Shown one piece after another: positions 22,554-30,135 of a stretch of 64,000 nucleotides of DNA. The translations under genes were made by a program, and so were the position numbers. Position 1 is the first letter of the stretch. Each line of letters opens with the position of its first letter. Source of the stretch: a virus; the IMG/VR virus record IMGVR_UViG_3300022924_000001, positions 64,001 through 128,000 of that record; one strand, 5' to 3'. The notes under the pieces are model-generated. The model was not told the origin of the DNA, ran no database searches, and saw nothing but the letters and a program-made list of their open reading frames with translations.

Positions 22554-23070
22554 GCAGATATCAGAGACTTATGGAATACCCGATAAGACAGTAAGGACAC
22601 GCATACAGATATTAGGGCTTTTAGGAAAAGGTGTAACTAGGGATTATGATGATTGGGAAGTTCAAGAGATAGTAGATTATACACCACCTAAGAAAGAATT
22701 TGCTTTATCAAGTAAAAAGCTAGATGTCTTAGGTTTGCTGCCTGTTTTAAAGAACAACCAAAGAGTAGGGAGGTATTTTAATGTAACCCCTAAAGTAGTA
22801 AAAACCGTAATTGACGAGGCTGAAAGTGGGTTTGTTGTGGTAGAATCCAAATTAAATCATCCCCTCACCATAAAACAACACGGAAAAGAATGGATATTAT
22901 ATGAGATGGGGGAAGCAGTAGCTTCTACACTTCAAGGGCATTCACAGCTATTAGATGAAAGTAGATTGAATTACCATTTAAAGCGGCGAAAATATGTTGA
23001 TGACACCTATAATGTAAAGATACTGCCCAAGTTGCGGAATAGGAAAATAGTAATTAGTGGTTTATATTAA
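22543..23070 (+). CDS. helix-turn-helix protein (175 aa), possible regulator
   Basis: Residues 2-26 (TYKQISETYGIPDKTVRTRIQILGL) form a helix-turn-helix; a second possible one lies at about 70-90 (VGRYFNVTPKVVKTVID). The rest is basic and unassigned. It is the last gene before a terminator and a strong promoter, a common place for a phage transcription regulator, but the target is not visible. Confidence 0.65.
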   Translation: MTYKQISETYGIPDKTVRTRIQILGLLGKGVTRDYDDWEVQEIVDYTPPKKEFALSSKKLDVLGLLPVLKNNQRVGRYFNVTPKVVKTVIDEAESGFVVVESKLNHPLTIKQHGKEWILYEMGEAVASTLQGHSQLLDESRLNYHLKRRKYVDDTYNVKILPKLRNRKIVISGLY

Positions 23071-23075
23071 AGTAT

Positions 23076-23108
23076 TCCCTGTCTTTTTAAGGCGGGGATT
23101 TTTATTTT
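23076..23108 (+). terminator. rho-independent terminator
   Basis: TCCCTG (23076-23081) pairs with CGGGGA (23093-23098) with one G-T pair, followed by TTTTTATTTT. It ends the 20.5-23.1 kb unit just before the promoter at 23122. Confidence 0.7.
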
Positions 23109-23121
23109 AACATATTTTGTT

Positions 23122-23152
23122 GCAATTTATTGATTATAATTATTTATCTTTG
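23122..23152 (+). promoter_or_regulatory. promoter, repeat type A (copy 1)
   Basis: 31 bases that differ from 34242-34272 at one position; the 23-base core TTGATTA-T-AATTATTTATCTTTG recurs at 41196. It ends in TATCTTTG (23145-23152), the Bacteroidota -7 element, with TTTG/TTG elements upstream. It lies 14 bases after a terminator and 21 before the next start. Confidence 0.75.
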
Positions 23153-23173
23153 ACATACAAAAACAAACAACTT

Positions 23174-23467
23174 ATGTATAGGGAAATTTTTAACAAATCG
23201 AGAAGAGTAGGTTTAACAAGGATAGCTTGTGAAAGTATGCTACCAACCTTAAATGATGGAAAAAAAGTTTTCTTGGCTGGTACAACTTTTCCTGAACAAG
23301 TAATTTCAATTCTTAAATTATTGGGCGTTGACGTATCGGTGGAAGAAGCTTACAATAACCCACAGCCTGAGCGAATTTATGACAATGTATTCGCTATTGA
23401 GCCAAATATAATTGGTTTTATATACTCTGATAAAGAGTTGATAGGCTATAATATAATCAAAAAATAA
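23174..23467 (+). CDS. hypothetical protein (97 aa)
   Basis: First gene after a strong promoter; start 23174 is preferred because the in-frame ATG at 23117 precedes the promoter. RVGLTRIACESMLPTLNDGKKVFLAG, then a helical part. Probably made in quantity, but I do not recognise it. Confidence 0.65.
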   Translation: MYREIFNKSRRVGLTRIACESMLPTLNDGKKVFLAGTTFPEQVISILKLLGVDVSVEEAYNNPQPERIYDNVFAIEPNIIGFIYSDKELIGYNIIKK

Positions 23468-23480
23468 AAACAGATAAAAT

Positions 23481-23627
23481 ATGATACACTCAGTTTACAA
23501 AGCAGGGACAGATAAGGATAATGATATCTTTTCATATAGGGATGAATACAATGAAGAACATATAACTATATTCCCTAAATTCTGGTGTATGTCAGAGGAG
23601 GATGTAGAAAAACATTTAAATAACTAA
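23481..23627 (+). CDS. hypothetical acidic protein (48 aa)
   Basis: Starts after a short A-rich leader. Acidic, aromatic (RDEYNEEHITIFPKFWCMSEEDVEKHL). Unassigned. Confidence 0.6.
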   Translation: MIHSVYKAGTDKDNDIFSYRDEYNEEHITIFPKFWCMSEEDVEKHLNN

Positions 23628-23638
23628 ATATTTAATCT

Positions 23639-23839
23639 ATGCAAATTGACATAAAAAAGGTAATTGGAATCCAAGCAAATGAATTTGAAATATCAGATGC
23701 AATGATAAAGGCTCAGAATGAAGTAATAGAATCTTTACATATTATGATTTCCACTATTGAAAATTTTGAAGATAAAGATTGCTTAGAGTTAAATAAAGAA
23801 AGAATGCGAGCATTTATATGTAAGTATCTTTTAGATTAA
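23639..23839 (+). CDS. hypothetical helical protein (66 aa)
   Basis: All helical (EISDAMIKAQNEVIESLHIMISTIENFED), acidic. Possibly oligomeric; not assigned. Confidence 0.6.
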   Translation: MQIDIKKVIGIQANEFEISDAMIKAQNEVIESLHIMISTIENFEDKDCLELNKERMRAFICKYLLD

Positions 23840-23861
23840 AAATAATAAAATATATATAATT

Positions 23862-24263
23862 ATGGGAATAGATAATTTTGAGCATGAAAGTATTTTTCCT
23901 CTGTGGGATTCTAAAGAAGAAAAAGATATGTACTACGAGATAATGAGAGAGAATGATGAATGGGAAAGAAAGTTACGTGAAGAAGAACTAAGAATTAATG
24001 AACGTATTTTGAAAGCGGTTCAAAATTTCAATACTTCAGAATGGTTAGAAGATTTGAAAAAATACATGGAAGAGTCTGAAGTTAATGGAACCTTTAAAAT
24101 AGTTCGGAAGCCACAGGGTCAGAAGCAGAAAGAGAATTATGAACACCTAACTGAGGTATGGGTAAACCAGTCAACTTCATATCCGTGTGAAGATTGTTAT
24201 TACGGAACGGTCACTGTTGAAATAAAACCGGGAAGATGGCTAGAAATGCCATTTAGTTGTTAA
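23862..24263 (+). CDS. hypothetical protein (133 aa)
   Basis: A long charged helix in the first half (EEKDMYYEIMRENDEWERKLREEELRINERIL) and a C-terminal part with CEDCYYGTVTVEIKPGRWLEMPF. The pair of cysteines and 'gtv.vkl..grWl.~pF' pattern occurs in Bacteroidota phage proteins. Function unknown. Confidence 0.65.
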   Translation: MGIDNFEHESIFPLWDSKEEKDMYYEIMRENDEWERKLREEELRINERILKAVQNFNTSEWLEDLKKYMEESEVNGTFKIVRKPQGQKQKENYEHLTEVWVNQSTSYPCEDCYYGTVTVEIKPGRWLEMPFSC

Positions 24264-24281
24264 ATAAAAAATAATAAAAAT

Positions 24282-24431
24282 ATGAAACCACTAGAAAAAC
24301 TATACTCGCATGCACTGATAGAATTACAATACCTGTTAAACACTCATGGTATAAATCCCTACACATTTGACTGCGATGCGTTCATAAAAGCCGTTGACAG
24401 GCTTAAAGAAATCCAAAAACAACTGATGTAA
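24282..24431 (+). CDS. hypothetical helical protein (49 aa)
   Basis: EKLYSHALIELQYLLNTHGINPYTF..DAFIKAVDRLKEIQKQ; two helices. Its stop shares one base with the next ATG (TAATG). Unassigned. Confidence 0.6.
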   Translation: MKPLEKLYSHALIELQYLLNTHGINPYTFDCDAFIKAVDRLKEIQKQLM

Positions 24432-24850
24432 TGAAACACATGAGAAAAGGGTTGTATGAAAAAGCAAACATATGCCCAACTACAGGTAAAGTTGGATTCA
24501 GTGCAAGTGCTGCCAGTAAAAGAGTGAATAAGTTTAATGATATTGTGAGGTATTATGACTGTCCCGATTGTGGTCTTGCGCATTTAACTTCCGAGACACT
24601 AGGTCAGACTTTAGGCAGGCACATTTTGGATCCACAGGAAGAGAATAAGCTGTTAGGGCAGGAAAATACGGTCTTAAAAGCCAAATTAAGGAAGATGAGT
24701 CATAACTTCAATATAAAGTACCAGAAACTAGAAAAAGCGGCGGGTAAAAGACAGAAACAAGTGGTTTATCTTATGGAGTTATTTGAAAGAGAGAACTGCT
24801 TTTCACCGGAAGAACGACTAAAAATAAAAACAGATTTAAATAAATTATGA
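24431..24850 (+). CDS. zinc-ribbon/coiled-coil protein (139 aa)
   Basis: One cysteine pair at CPDCG (about residues 44-48) and an earlier single CP (15) could form half of a zinc ribbon, with an HLT segment after it. Residues 68-105 are a charged heptad-like helix (ENKLLGQENTVLKAKLRKM). Resembles phage proteins with N-terminal zinc ribbon and coiled coil. DNA binding is an inference. Confidence 0.6.
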   Translation: MKHMRKGLYEKANICPTTGKVGFSASAASKRVNKFNDIVRYYDCPDCGLAHLTSETLGQTLGRHILDPQEENKLLGQENTVLKAKLRKMSHNFNIKYQKLEKAAGKRQKQVVYLMELFERENCFSPEERLKIKTDLNKL

Positions 24851-25029
24851 CAGTAGACAAACAATTAGTAGCGGCTGCCTTACAGGGAATAACAGCAAAT
24901 CCTGAAACCATGCGGGAAATAATAAACAAGATAAATACAAACAGTGACATAGCCATAGACTATCATTCTGCCATAGCTTTAGAGGCAGTGAAGTACGCAC
25001 AGGCAACACAAAAAATATTAGGATGTTAA
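24847..25029 (+). CDS. hypothetical protein (60 aa)
   Basis: Alanine-rich helices (QLVAAALQGITANPETMREIINKIN). ATGA overlap upstream and seven-base overlap downstream with the XRE-like gene. Unassigned. Confidence 0.6.
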   Translation: MTVDKQLVAAALQGITANPETMREIINKINTNSDIAIDYHSAIALEAVKYAQATQKILGC

Positions 25030-25238
25030 AAGTATTACAGATATTACCGGAGCTCTATAAGATTTCAGGAGCAAAAAACCATACGGACTTTGCAAGGAAA
25101 GTGGATGAAGAGAACAGTTTGGTACATCAGTGGCTAAAGGTTAATCCGGCAGAACCAAGAATGAGTACATTAGAGAGGGTGTGTGGGAAATTAGGATATA
25201 AACTTGAAATAAGATTAGTTAAAGATGATAGAAATTAA
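25023..25238 (+). CDS. XRE-type helix-turn-helix protein (71 aa)
   Basis: Residues about 18-55 (NHTDFARKVDEENSLVHQWLKVNPAEPRMSTLERVCGKLGYKLEIR) follow the Cro/C1-type helix-turn-helix pattern ending in 'GYkLeir'. Too short for a sensor domain, so a simple repressor or antirepressor-like protein. Overlaps the YopX gene by 14 bases, so the two are made together. Confidence 0.7.
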   Translation: MLKVLQILPELYKISGAKNHTDFARKVDEENSLVHQWLKVNPAEPRMSTLERVCGKLGYKLEIRLVKDDRN

Positions 25239-25584
25239 ATACAGAGCTTGGTATAAAGATATGATGTACTATGATGTTTGGGTAGATAGTAGTGGTGCGT
25301 GGACGGAATGCATGAATAGACGTGCTCCGCATTATTATAAAATAGAACATTTACCTGATACGGTTCCCATGCAATTTACAGGGCTAAAAGATAAAAACGG
25401 AAAAGATATTTATGAGGGGGATGTATTGCATAAACCTTTTCAAAGTGTCATACCTAAGTTTATAGTTGAATGGGATAATGAAAAATTTATGTGGTGGGAT
25501 ATACCTCGGGATTCTGCTGGAAAAGTAGAAACCTCTGAGTTTACTATCATAGGGAATAAATATGAAAATCCAGAGTTACTGTAG
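25225..25584 (+). CDS. YopX-family protein (119 aa)
   Basis: Shows the YopX pattern: IKYRAWYKDMMYYD at the start, then TVPMQFTGLKDKNGKDIYEGDVL (about residues 49-71) and a C-terminal FTIIGNKYENPELL. YopX proteins are common in phages of Gram-positive and Bacteroidota hosts and their biochemical role is not settled. It is translated from an overlap with the XRE-type gene; TAG stop directly abuts the next ATG. Confidence 0.85.
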   Translation: MIEIKYRAWYKDMMYYDVWVDSSGAWTECMNRRAPHYYKIEHLPDTVPMQFTGLKDKNGKDIYEGDVLHKPFQSVIPKFIVEWDNEKFMWWDIPRDSAGKVETSEFTIIGNKYENPELL

Positions 25585-25782
25585 ATGGATATAAAAGAAC
25601 AGATTAAGTTGTTTGACTTAAATGCGCAATACTATTACCAAAATCCTTTGATAGATAAATATCCAGTGCCCGTAAAAATAATAAGCAGCTTATCCTTACA
25701 CCGAGGTGTAGTAGAAATAAACAGGGATTTCGAGGCAAGAGCAGGATTTTTTGTAAACATAAATCAATTAACAAGTAAATAA
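25585..25782 (+). CDS. hypothetical protein (65 aa)
   Basis: Zero-base spacing after YopX. QIKLFDLNAQYYYQNPLIDKYPVPVKIIS, then basic C-terminus. Unassigned. Confidence 0.6.
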   Translation: MDIKEQIKLFDLNAQYYYQNPLIDKYPVPVKIISSLSLHRGVVEINRDFEARAGFFVNINQLTSK

Positions 25783-25784
25783 AA

Positions 25785-26111
25785 ATGACAGAAACAAATT
25801 TAATATTAGGGATAATTAGCCTTTTTGTGGTCTATCTTATCATTGCAGGGGCGGTAAGCAGAATAAAACAAAAAGCTTATAATAAAGGCTGGGATGATGC
25901 TTATGAAAGAGTAGGTTGTAGGCTTCAAGATTTTAGATTTTTTATAAAAGATAATCAAGAACTTAAGAATTTTCTTTGGATAGCCGCCTATAAATGCAGA
26001 CAAAATAAAAAACTGACTTTAAACCAGACAAGAGATGTACTGGAAGAACTAGGTAATACCGATTTAGAAGAGCTCGATTTAAAAACAAGAAGCTACTATT
26101 TAAATAGATAA
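25785..26111 (+). CDS. membrane-anchored helical protein (108 aa)
   Basis: One N-terminal transmembrane helix (LILGIISLFVVYLIIAGAV, about residues 5-23), then a basic helix and a cytoplasmic helical domain with KAYNKGWDDAYERVG. The anchor plus 'G..dG...g' helix is common among phage small proteins. Function unknown. Confidence 0.65.
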   Translation: MTETNLILGIISLFVVYLIIAGAVSRIKQKAYNKGWDDAYERVGCRLQDFRFFIKDNQELKNFLWIAAYKCRQNKKLTLNQTRDVLEELGNTDLEELDLKTRSYYLNR

Positions 26112-26115
26112 AATT

Positions 26116-26193
26116 ATGACACCAGAAGAAAGACAGTGTTATGAAGCAAGGTTTAATGAATTATTACCAAATTATAATAAGGATGGAAAATAG
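26116..26193 (+). CDS. possible peptide (25 aa)
   Basis: TPEERQCYEARFNELLPNYNKDGK; overlaps the next start by 11 bases. Start context (aaaatt) is like its neighbours. Uncertain because of size. Confidence 0.35.
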   Translation: MTPEERQCYEARFNELLPNYNKDGK

Positions 26194-26314
26194 AAAATGG
26201 TTTTACAATAGATGGAATGTAAATATAGGTACTGAAGAAGAGCCTTATTACATACCAGAGTTAACAGATGAAGAGAAAGACCGTTTCACAAAAAGGTTTA
26301 GGAAAACTATATGA
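26183..26314 (+). CDS. hypothetical protein (43 aa)
   Basis: Aromatic start (MENRKWFYNRWNVNIG), acidic middle and basic end. Four-base overlap with the next gene. Unassigned. Confidence 0.5.
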   Translation: MENRKWFYNRWNVNIGTEEEPYYIPELTDEEKDRFTKRFRKTI

Positions 26315-26475
26315 AAAGTAAACAGGGTTATTATTGGATTAAAGTGGTTGAAAGTAGTAACTGGGATATTCTTGAAAAGATAGGAATAAAATTTTATCGT
26401 ATTAATTCCCTTATAAATTACAGTAAAGAAGAGATTCATCAAATAGGAAATTATATACCATTTCCCGATGAATAA
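26311..26475 (+). CDS. 'G-YYWIK' family protein (54 aa)
   Basis: KQGYYWIKVVESSNWDILE resembles the protein at 31696-31863 (SGFYWVKRNGRWEVAE); both are versions of a short aromatic phage domain seen in many Bacteroidota phages. Overlaps the HNH gene by eight bases. Function unknown. Confidence 0.6.
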   Translation: MKSKQGYYWIKVVESSNWDILEKIGIKFYRINSLINYSKEEIHQIGNYIPFPDE

Positions 26476-26974
26476 AGAGTGTATTATATGCCACAGGACA
26501 GATCAACCTTGGTTCAGCAAAAAAAGATGCAAATCCTGCGCATCAAAGACCTATGCAAAACCTGTAACCAAAAGCCGGATAATAAAACAAACGGTTAAGA
26601 ACAAGGAGCAGCGAAAAGAAGACAGAGCAGACTTTCCTGAATTCTTTGCACGACATTGTGCTATAATAAAAGAAGGTAAGGTTTGTGAAAATTGCGGAAG
26701 CAAAAACCTACAGGGAATCTCAGCGGAGGTAGGACACATTTTATCTAAAAATAAAAAAAGTCATCCAGAAGTAGCAACAAACGATAATAATATTGTATAT
26801 TTGTGCTTCTGGGGCAACTGTCACAGTAAATTTGACAGTTCACTTAGTGTAAGACGAGAAATGCCAGTGTTTGAAATAGCGGCAGAAAGACTAAAAACAA
26901 TAAGACATTTAATTATTAACAAAACCAAAGAATCTCAGCAATTTGAGGAATATTGGGAAAATCAAAAATTATGA
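26468..26974 (+). CDS. HNH-type nuclease, NinG-like (168 aa)
   Basis: N-terminal zinc cluster CIICHRT...KRCKSCASKTY (residues about 4-28), a basic helix, then CENCGSKNLQ...GHILSKNKKSHPE...NIVYLCFWGNCHSKFD: paired cysteines around 70 with a GH and an NCH, the layout of NinG/HNH recombination nucleases. Its last four bases overlap the PAPS-reductase-like gene. The likely role is cutting recombination or branched intermediates; a homing role is also possible. Confidence 0.7.
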   Translation: MNKECIICHRTDQPWFSKKRCKSCASKTYAKPVTKSRIIKQTVKNKEQRKEDRADFPEFFARHCAIIKEGKVCENCGSKNLQGISAEVGHILSKNKKSHPEVATNDNNIVYLCFWGNCHSKFDSSLSVRREMPVFEIAAERLKTIRHLIINKTKESQQFEEYWENQKL

Positions 26975-27876
26975 AGCATATTGTATGTTATTCAGGCGGA
27001 CATTCATCAGGATTGGTGGCTATTGAAGTAGTACGTAGATATGGTAAGGAAAATGTTATATTACTAAATCACGATATAAGCTTAAAAGTTGAAGAGCAGG
27101 ATATTAAAAGGTTTAAAAAACAAGTTGCCGATTATTTGGGTATGCCTATAACATATAAAAACTATAATGACCTGCCCGTAGAAGAACTTCCCGACCAATT
27201 TGAAATAGTGGAGATTGAAAAGTCTTTTATTTCCCCTCAAACTAGGCAAGCTTTGTGTACAAGCAGATTAAAAACAGTACCTTTGACGTTATACTTAGAG
27301 CATGAGTTCCCAGATAAAAATGCAACCCTTTATTATGGTTTCGATGACACTGAGTTGATTAGGGTGGAACGTAGAAAAGTTATACTTAATGACATGGGTT
27401 TTGCATCTGACTATCCTCTGGCCTTATGGGGTAAATTTGGTAACCTAAGAAAATTTTATGAGAAACAAGGAGTTAATTTTGAAAGTGTAATAATTACTGA
27501 AAACTGGATTAATACGGATTCTTTTGAAAGAACAATATTCTCCACAAAAGAACTTGGTATTGAACCGCCCAACACGTATAGTGTATTTAAACATGCAAAT
27601 TGTACGGGCTGCTTAAAAGCAGGTCAGCAGCATTGGTATTGTGTTTATATTTATGCTAATCATATATTTGAAAGGGCTAAATTATCAGAGGAAAGGATTG
27701 GCTACTCAATTATTAAAGGGGCGTTTTTAAAAGAATTAGAGCCTAAATTTGAAAAAATGAAATGTGCCGGAGTTGTTGCAACGGAGCACACTCCTTTTCA
27801 GACATTTTGGAGTCAAGCGAAAAAATATTTAAAGAAATTAGAAGAGGATATAAAACCATGTGAATGTACATTTTAA
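26971..27876 (+). CDS. PAPS reductase / adenine-nucleotide alpha-hydrolase-like protein
   Basis: The N-terminal VCYSGGHSS (residues 5-13) is the PP-loop that binds ATP pyrophosphate in the PAPS-reductase/DndC superfamily; CTSRLKTVPL (about 87-96) matches the conserved 'C....K' block, and ANCTGCLKAG (about 208-217) offers a cysteine pair. The enzyme probably activates or transfers sulphur or an adenylate group, on an unknown substrate; nucleic-acid thiolation or nucleotide handling are candidates. Start is 26971, within the ATGA overlap with the HNH gene; an upstream non-ATG start is less likely. Confidence 0.8.
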   Translation: MKHIVCYSGGHSSGLVAIEVVRRYGKENVILLNHDISLKVEEQDIKRFKKQVADYLGMPITYKNYNDLPVEELPDQFEIVEIEKSFISPQTRQALCTSRLKTVPLTLYLEHEFPDKNATLYYGFDDTELIRVERRKVILNDMGFASDYPLALWGKFGNLRKFYEKQGVNFESVIITENWINTDSFERTIFSTKELGIEPPNTYSVFKHANCTGCLKAGQQHWYCVYIYANHIFERAKLSEERIGYSIIKGAFLKELEPKFEKMKCAGVVATEHTPFQTFWSQAKKYLKKLEEDIKPCECTF

Positions 27877-27887
27877 AATAAAAAATT

Positions 27888-28235
27888 ATGAAACTATATG
27901 ATTCTTATTTTATAGAACATGTAGATAACGGTTGTATAACTCTAACTGTTAACCTACTCAATAAAAGCACTAAGATTAATAGGGTATCCGCAACAGAGTT
28001 TTGGTTGTGGGAGGAAGAGAATGAGGTACCAATTATAACTGACTCTTTATTGGTTGATGGTCTTCCTGATGAAAACTTTAGTGTATTTAATCAGCGGTGT
28101 AAAGACCAAATAACATTCTTATACATACCCACTTATCAGATTGTAAAACCGGGAAAACAAAGAAATCGTTTAAAAGAAAGATATGAAAGCAACAAACAAG
28201 TACAAAGTAATAGTAGAAAATCCTTGGTCAAGTAA
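27888..28235 (+). CDS. hypothetical protein (115 aa)
   Basis: Beta-rich with acidic loops, basic tail (KPGKQRNRLKERYESNKQ). The last 53 bases overlap the next gene in another frame, so the tail may not be conserved. Unassigned. Confidence 0.6.
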   Translation: MKLYDSYFIEHVDNGCITLTVNLLNKSTKINRVSATEFWLWEEENEVPIITDSLLVDGLPDENFSVFNQRCKDQITFLYIPTYQIVKPGKQRNRLKERYESNKQVQSNSRKSLVK

Positions 28236-28647
28236 GGGTGACTTTTTTGGTGAGGATGACTCAATGTATCTGGCCTGTAAAGAATACCCGCATTTATTCT
28301 CACAAATATATGAACTATCTACAGGCGAAGAAGTGGTTTTGGGAGATACTGTATGGAGGGTAGTGAATAGTGTTGTGAAGTCAGTTAAATTGCATCCAGA
28401 CCATATACAAAACAACTTGGATGTTTATTTCAGTAAGGAACAAGCTCAAAAAGCACTGGAATCACAACTAGAAAAACAGCAGAAAGTCTATGAGTCTTTC
28501 AAATTAATCGATTATCTTGCCAATATACGAGATATAGCTGCCCTTCCTTTGGAGAAAGCAAGCTTTGAAGTTATAAAAGACCGCATGAAAACACTAAACG
28601 AAACTTCTAAACTACTAATAAATTACTTCAATGATAAGCAAATTTAA
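28183..28647 (+). CDS. hypothetical protein (154 aa)
   Basis: N-terminal alpha/beta part (NKYKVIVENPWSSKGDFFGED..YLACKEYPHLFSQIYEL), then 'VYFSKEQAQKALESQ' and helical end (DRMKTLNETSKLLINYF). The FSKEqAqkaLe element recurs in phage proteins, including the protein at 30122. Overlaps its neighbours at both ends. Confidence 0.65.
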   Translation: MKATNKYKVIVENPWSSKGDFFGEDDSMYLACKEYPHLFSQIYELSTGEEVVLGDTVWRVVNSVVKSVKLHPDHIQNNLDVYFSKEQAQKALESQLEKQQKVYESFKLIDYLANIRDIAALPLEKASFEVIKDRMKTLNETSKLLINYFNDKQI

Positions 28648-28846
28648 TCTAATAAGTCAAAACGACGAATATTATTACTTTAGCTTTACTCTGGCTACTA
28701 AGAATTTCTGGGGTGTTGAGTCCAGTAAAGAATACAGTGGCTTTATGGAAAAGAAGTACAGGTTTATAAGAGATATGTCTACAGGAAAAGGCTTTGGTTA
28801 CGATATAGGCAGCGCATTAGAAGCATTAATTTACAAAGATAAATGA
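28631..28846 (+). CDS. hypothetical protein (71 aa)
   Basis: ISQNDEYYYFSFTLATKNFWG, then basic residues. The stop (TGA 28844-28846) overlaps ATG at 28843, which begins the NADAR-like gene and supports that start as the ancestral one. Confidence 0.65.
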   Translation: MISKFNLISQNDEYYYFSFTLATKNFWGVESSKEYSGFMEKKYRFIRDMSTGKGFGYDIGSALEALIYKDK

Positions 28847-28956
28847 TACCTGAAGGCGAAGATTGAGTAACACATATCAATGTTTATTCCAAAGGTAAAA
28901 CAGCTTTAGGTAAGTGGTTATCTAATTTCAGCGCATCTAAATTTAAAATAGATGAT
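28843..28956 (+). pseudogene. 5' part of the NADAR-like gene, cut off by an in-frame TGA
   Basis: ATG at 28843 (overlapping the upstream stop) reads MIPEGED, then TGA (28864-28866). The same frame runs on without interruption: VTHINVYSKGKTALGKWLSNF and into the protein that starts at 28957. The TGA replaces a position where tryptophan (TGG) would be expected. Since TGA ends dozens of genes here, recoding is unlikely; this looks like a nonsense mutation. Confidence 0.65.
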
Positions 28957-29298
28957 ATGTATTTTAATAGTGTAGAAGGATACTGGTATTTTATCAAGAC
29001 AGGAGATATAAGATTACAAAATTTGGTGGGCTACAAAGCAAAAGAATTAGGAAAATCACTACCTTTGTTAGAAACACAATTACTCCTAACAGACTTTGAA
29101 GCCAAAATAAAAGAGGCTTTAGATTTGAAATTAAAAGCTGATCCTGTTTGGTTGTATGAACTAGCAAAAAGTAGTTTACCTTTAGTTCATTATTATGAAT
29201 ATGGCGGCAAAAGAGTAGACGCAGGATACGAGTGGATAATAGAGCATTTGGAATTAAGAAGGGAACAGTTAAAAACATTTTACGGATTTAAATTATGA
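28957..29298 (+). CDS. NADAR/YbiA-like protein, N-terminally truncated (113 aa)
   Basis: With the upstream in-frame part (28867-28956) it shows the NADAR-like order: a glycine/lysine strand, WLSNF, then FNSVEGYWYFIKTG and LVGYKAKELGKS. NADAR proteins are N-glycosidases acting on ADP-ribose-linked or riboflavin-pathway compounds, and occur in phage and defence settings. From ATG 28957 alone the product would lack the LSNF strand and probably be inactive. Family call is moderate; truncation is visible. The end overlaps the next gene by four bases. Confidence 0.55.
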   Translation: MYFNSVEGYWYFIKTGDIRLQNLVGYKAKELGKSLPLLETQLLLTDFEAKIKEALDLKLKADPVWLYELAKSSLPLVHYYEYGGKRVDAGYEWIIEHLELRREQLKTFYGFKL

Positions 29299-29612
29299 AA
29301 AATACAAGAATTTATGGCGCATCCGATGATCTTATACAGATGGACGGAGGAATATCTGATGAAATAGGGGTTTTTGATATTGCCCAAACTGGAGTAAAAT
29401 TTAATTGTTCTGACGGAACTTATGGTACGATTACATATAATGGAGAGTGGCTAATAACAGTAGAGCAAGAAGGGTTGGGATTTGTCAAGTTGATTAGTGG
29501 AAATGACGAGATAGCACATACAGACACAGATGCTTTAGGTTGTGCCAGCTATTCAGATGTACTTATAATGAACATCGATTGGATAAAAGTAAACGGTAAA
29601 AAATACCACTAA
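29295..29612 (+). CDS. hypothetical acidic beta-rich protein (105 aa)
   Basis: ATGA overlap with the NADAR-like gene. MKNTRIYGASDDLIQMDGGISDEIG is a repeated pattern in bacterial small proteins ('i.GasDDlvei.G...dE...'), beta-sheet throughout, strongly acidic. Function unknown. Confidence 0.7.
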   Translation: MKNTRIYGASDDLIQMDGGISDEIGVFDIAQTGVKFNCSDGTYGTITYNGEWLITVEQEGLGFVKLISGNDEIAHTDTDALGCASYSDVLIMNIDWIKVNGKKYH

Positions 29613-29613
29613 C

Positions 29614-30135
29614 ATGAAACACTTACTACAAGAAATAGTTGATGGAGACTATGGTACAGGATTTGGACAACCTCTAATACGAACACCAAGACAGAAATTA
29701 GAAAACGATATTTTAAATCTTATCTATCACGTTCTGGAAGACCTTGAGAATATAGATATGGAAAGCTATTATTATGAAGAGCCTTATAGGAAAATGAGTT
29801 ATATTAAAAAAGAAACTCTCTTTAAAGAGGAGGATGAACAGATTGGCTATCTTAATTACAAACTCAAATTTAAAAATGAGCCTTACATAAAAGTTACTAC
29901 CGAAGTAGAAACAACAAAATATGGAAACTTTTTTACAAAGTATTATGATAGGGAGTCTACAGTAAGAATTAGTTGTGGTGATATATATTTTAAGCTTGAT
30001 GTTCTTGACAGTAGACAATTAGTGAAAGCAACTAAAAAGTGCATGGAAGACCTAAAAAAATTCCGCGAAGAAAAACTAGACACAGATACACACAAAATAA
30101 TTAAAGAAAGACTTAGTAACTATGAGAAAGTTTAA
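29614..30135 (+). CDS. hypothetical protein (173 aa)
   Basis: Charged, mixed alpha/beta protein with an acidic/tyrosine-rich segment (ESYYYEEPYRK) and a C-terminal helix. Overlaps the next gene by 14 bases. Unassigned. Confidence 0.7.
   Translation: MKHLLQEIVDGDYGTGFGQPLIRTPRQKLENDILNLIYHVLEDLENIDMESYYYEEPYRKMSYIKKETLFKEEDEQIGYLNYKLKFKNEPYIKVTTEVETTKYGNFFTKYYDRESTVRISCGDIYFKLDVLDSRQLVKATKKCMEDLKKFREEKLDTDTHKIIKERLSNYEKV

Noticed and set aside
28994-29278. Minus-strand open frame of 94 codons
   Set aside because: Antisense shadow of the NADAR-like gene, with low-complexity hydrophobic translation.
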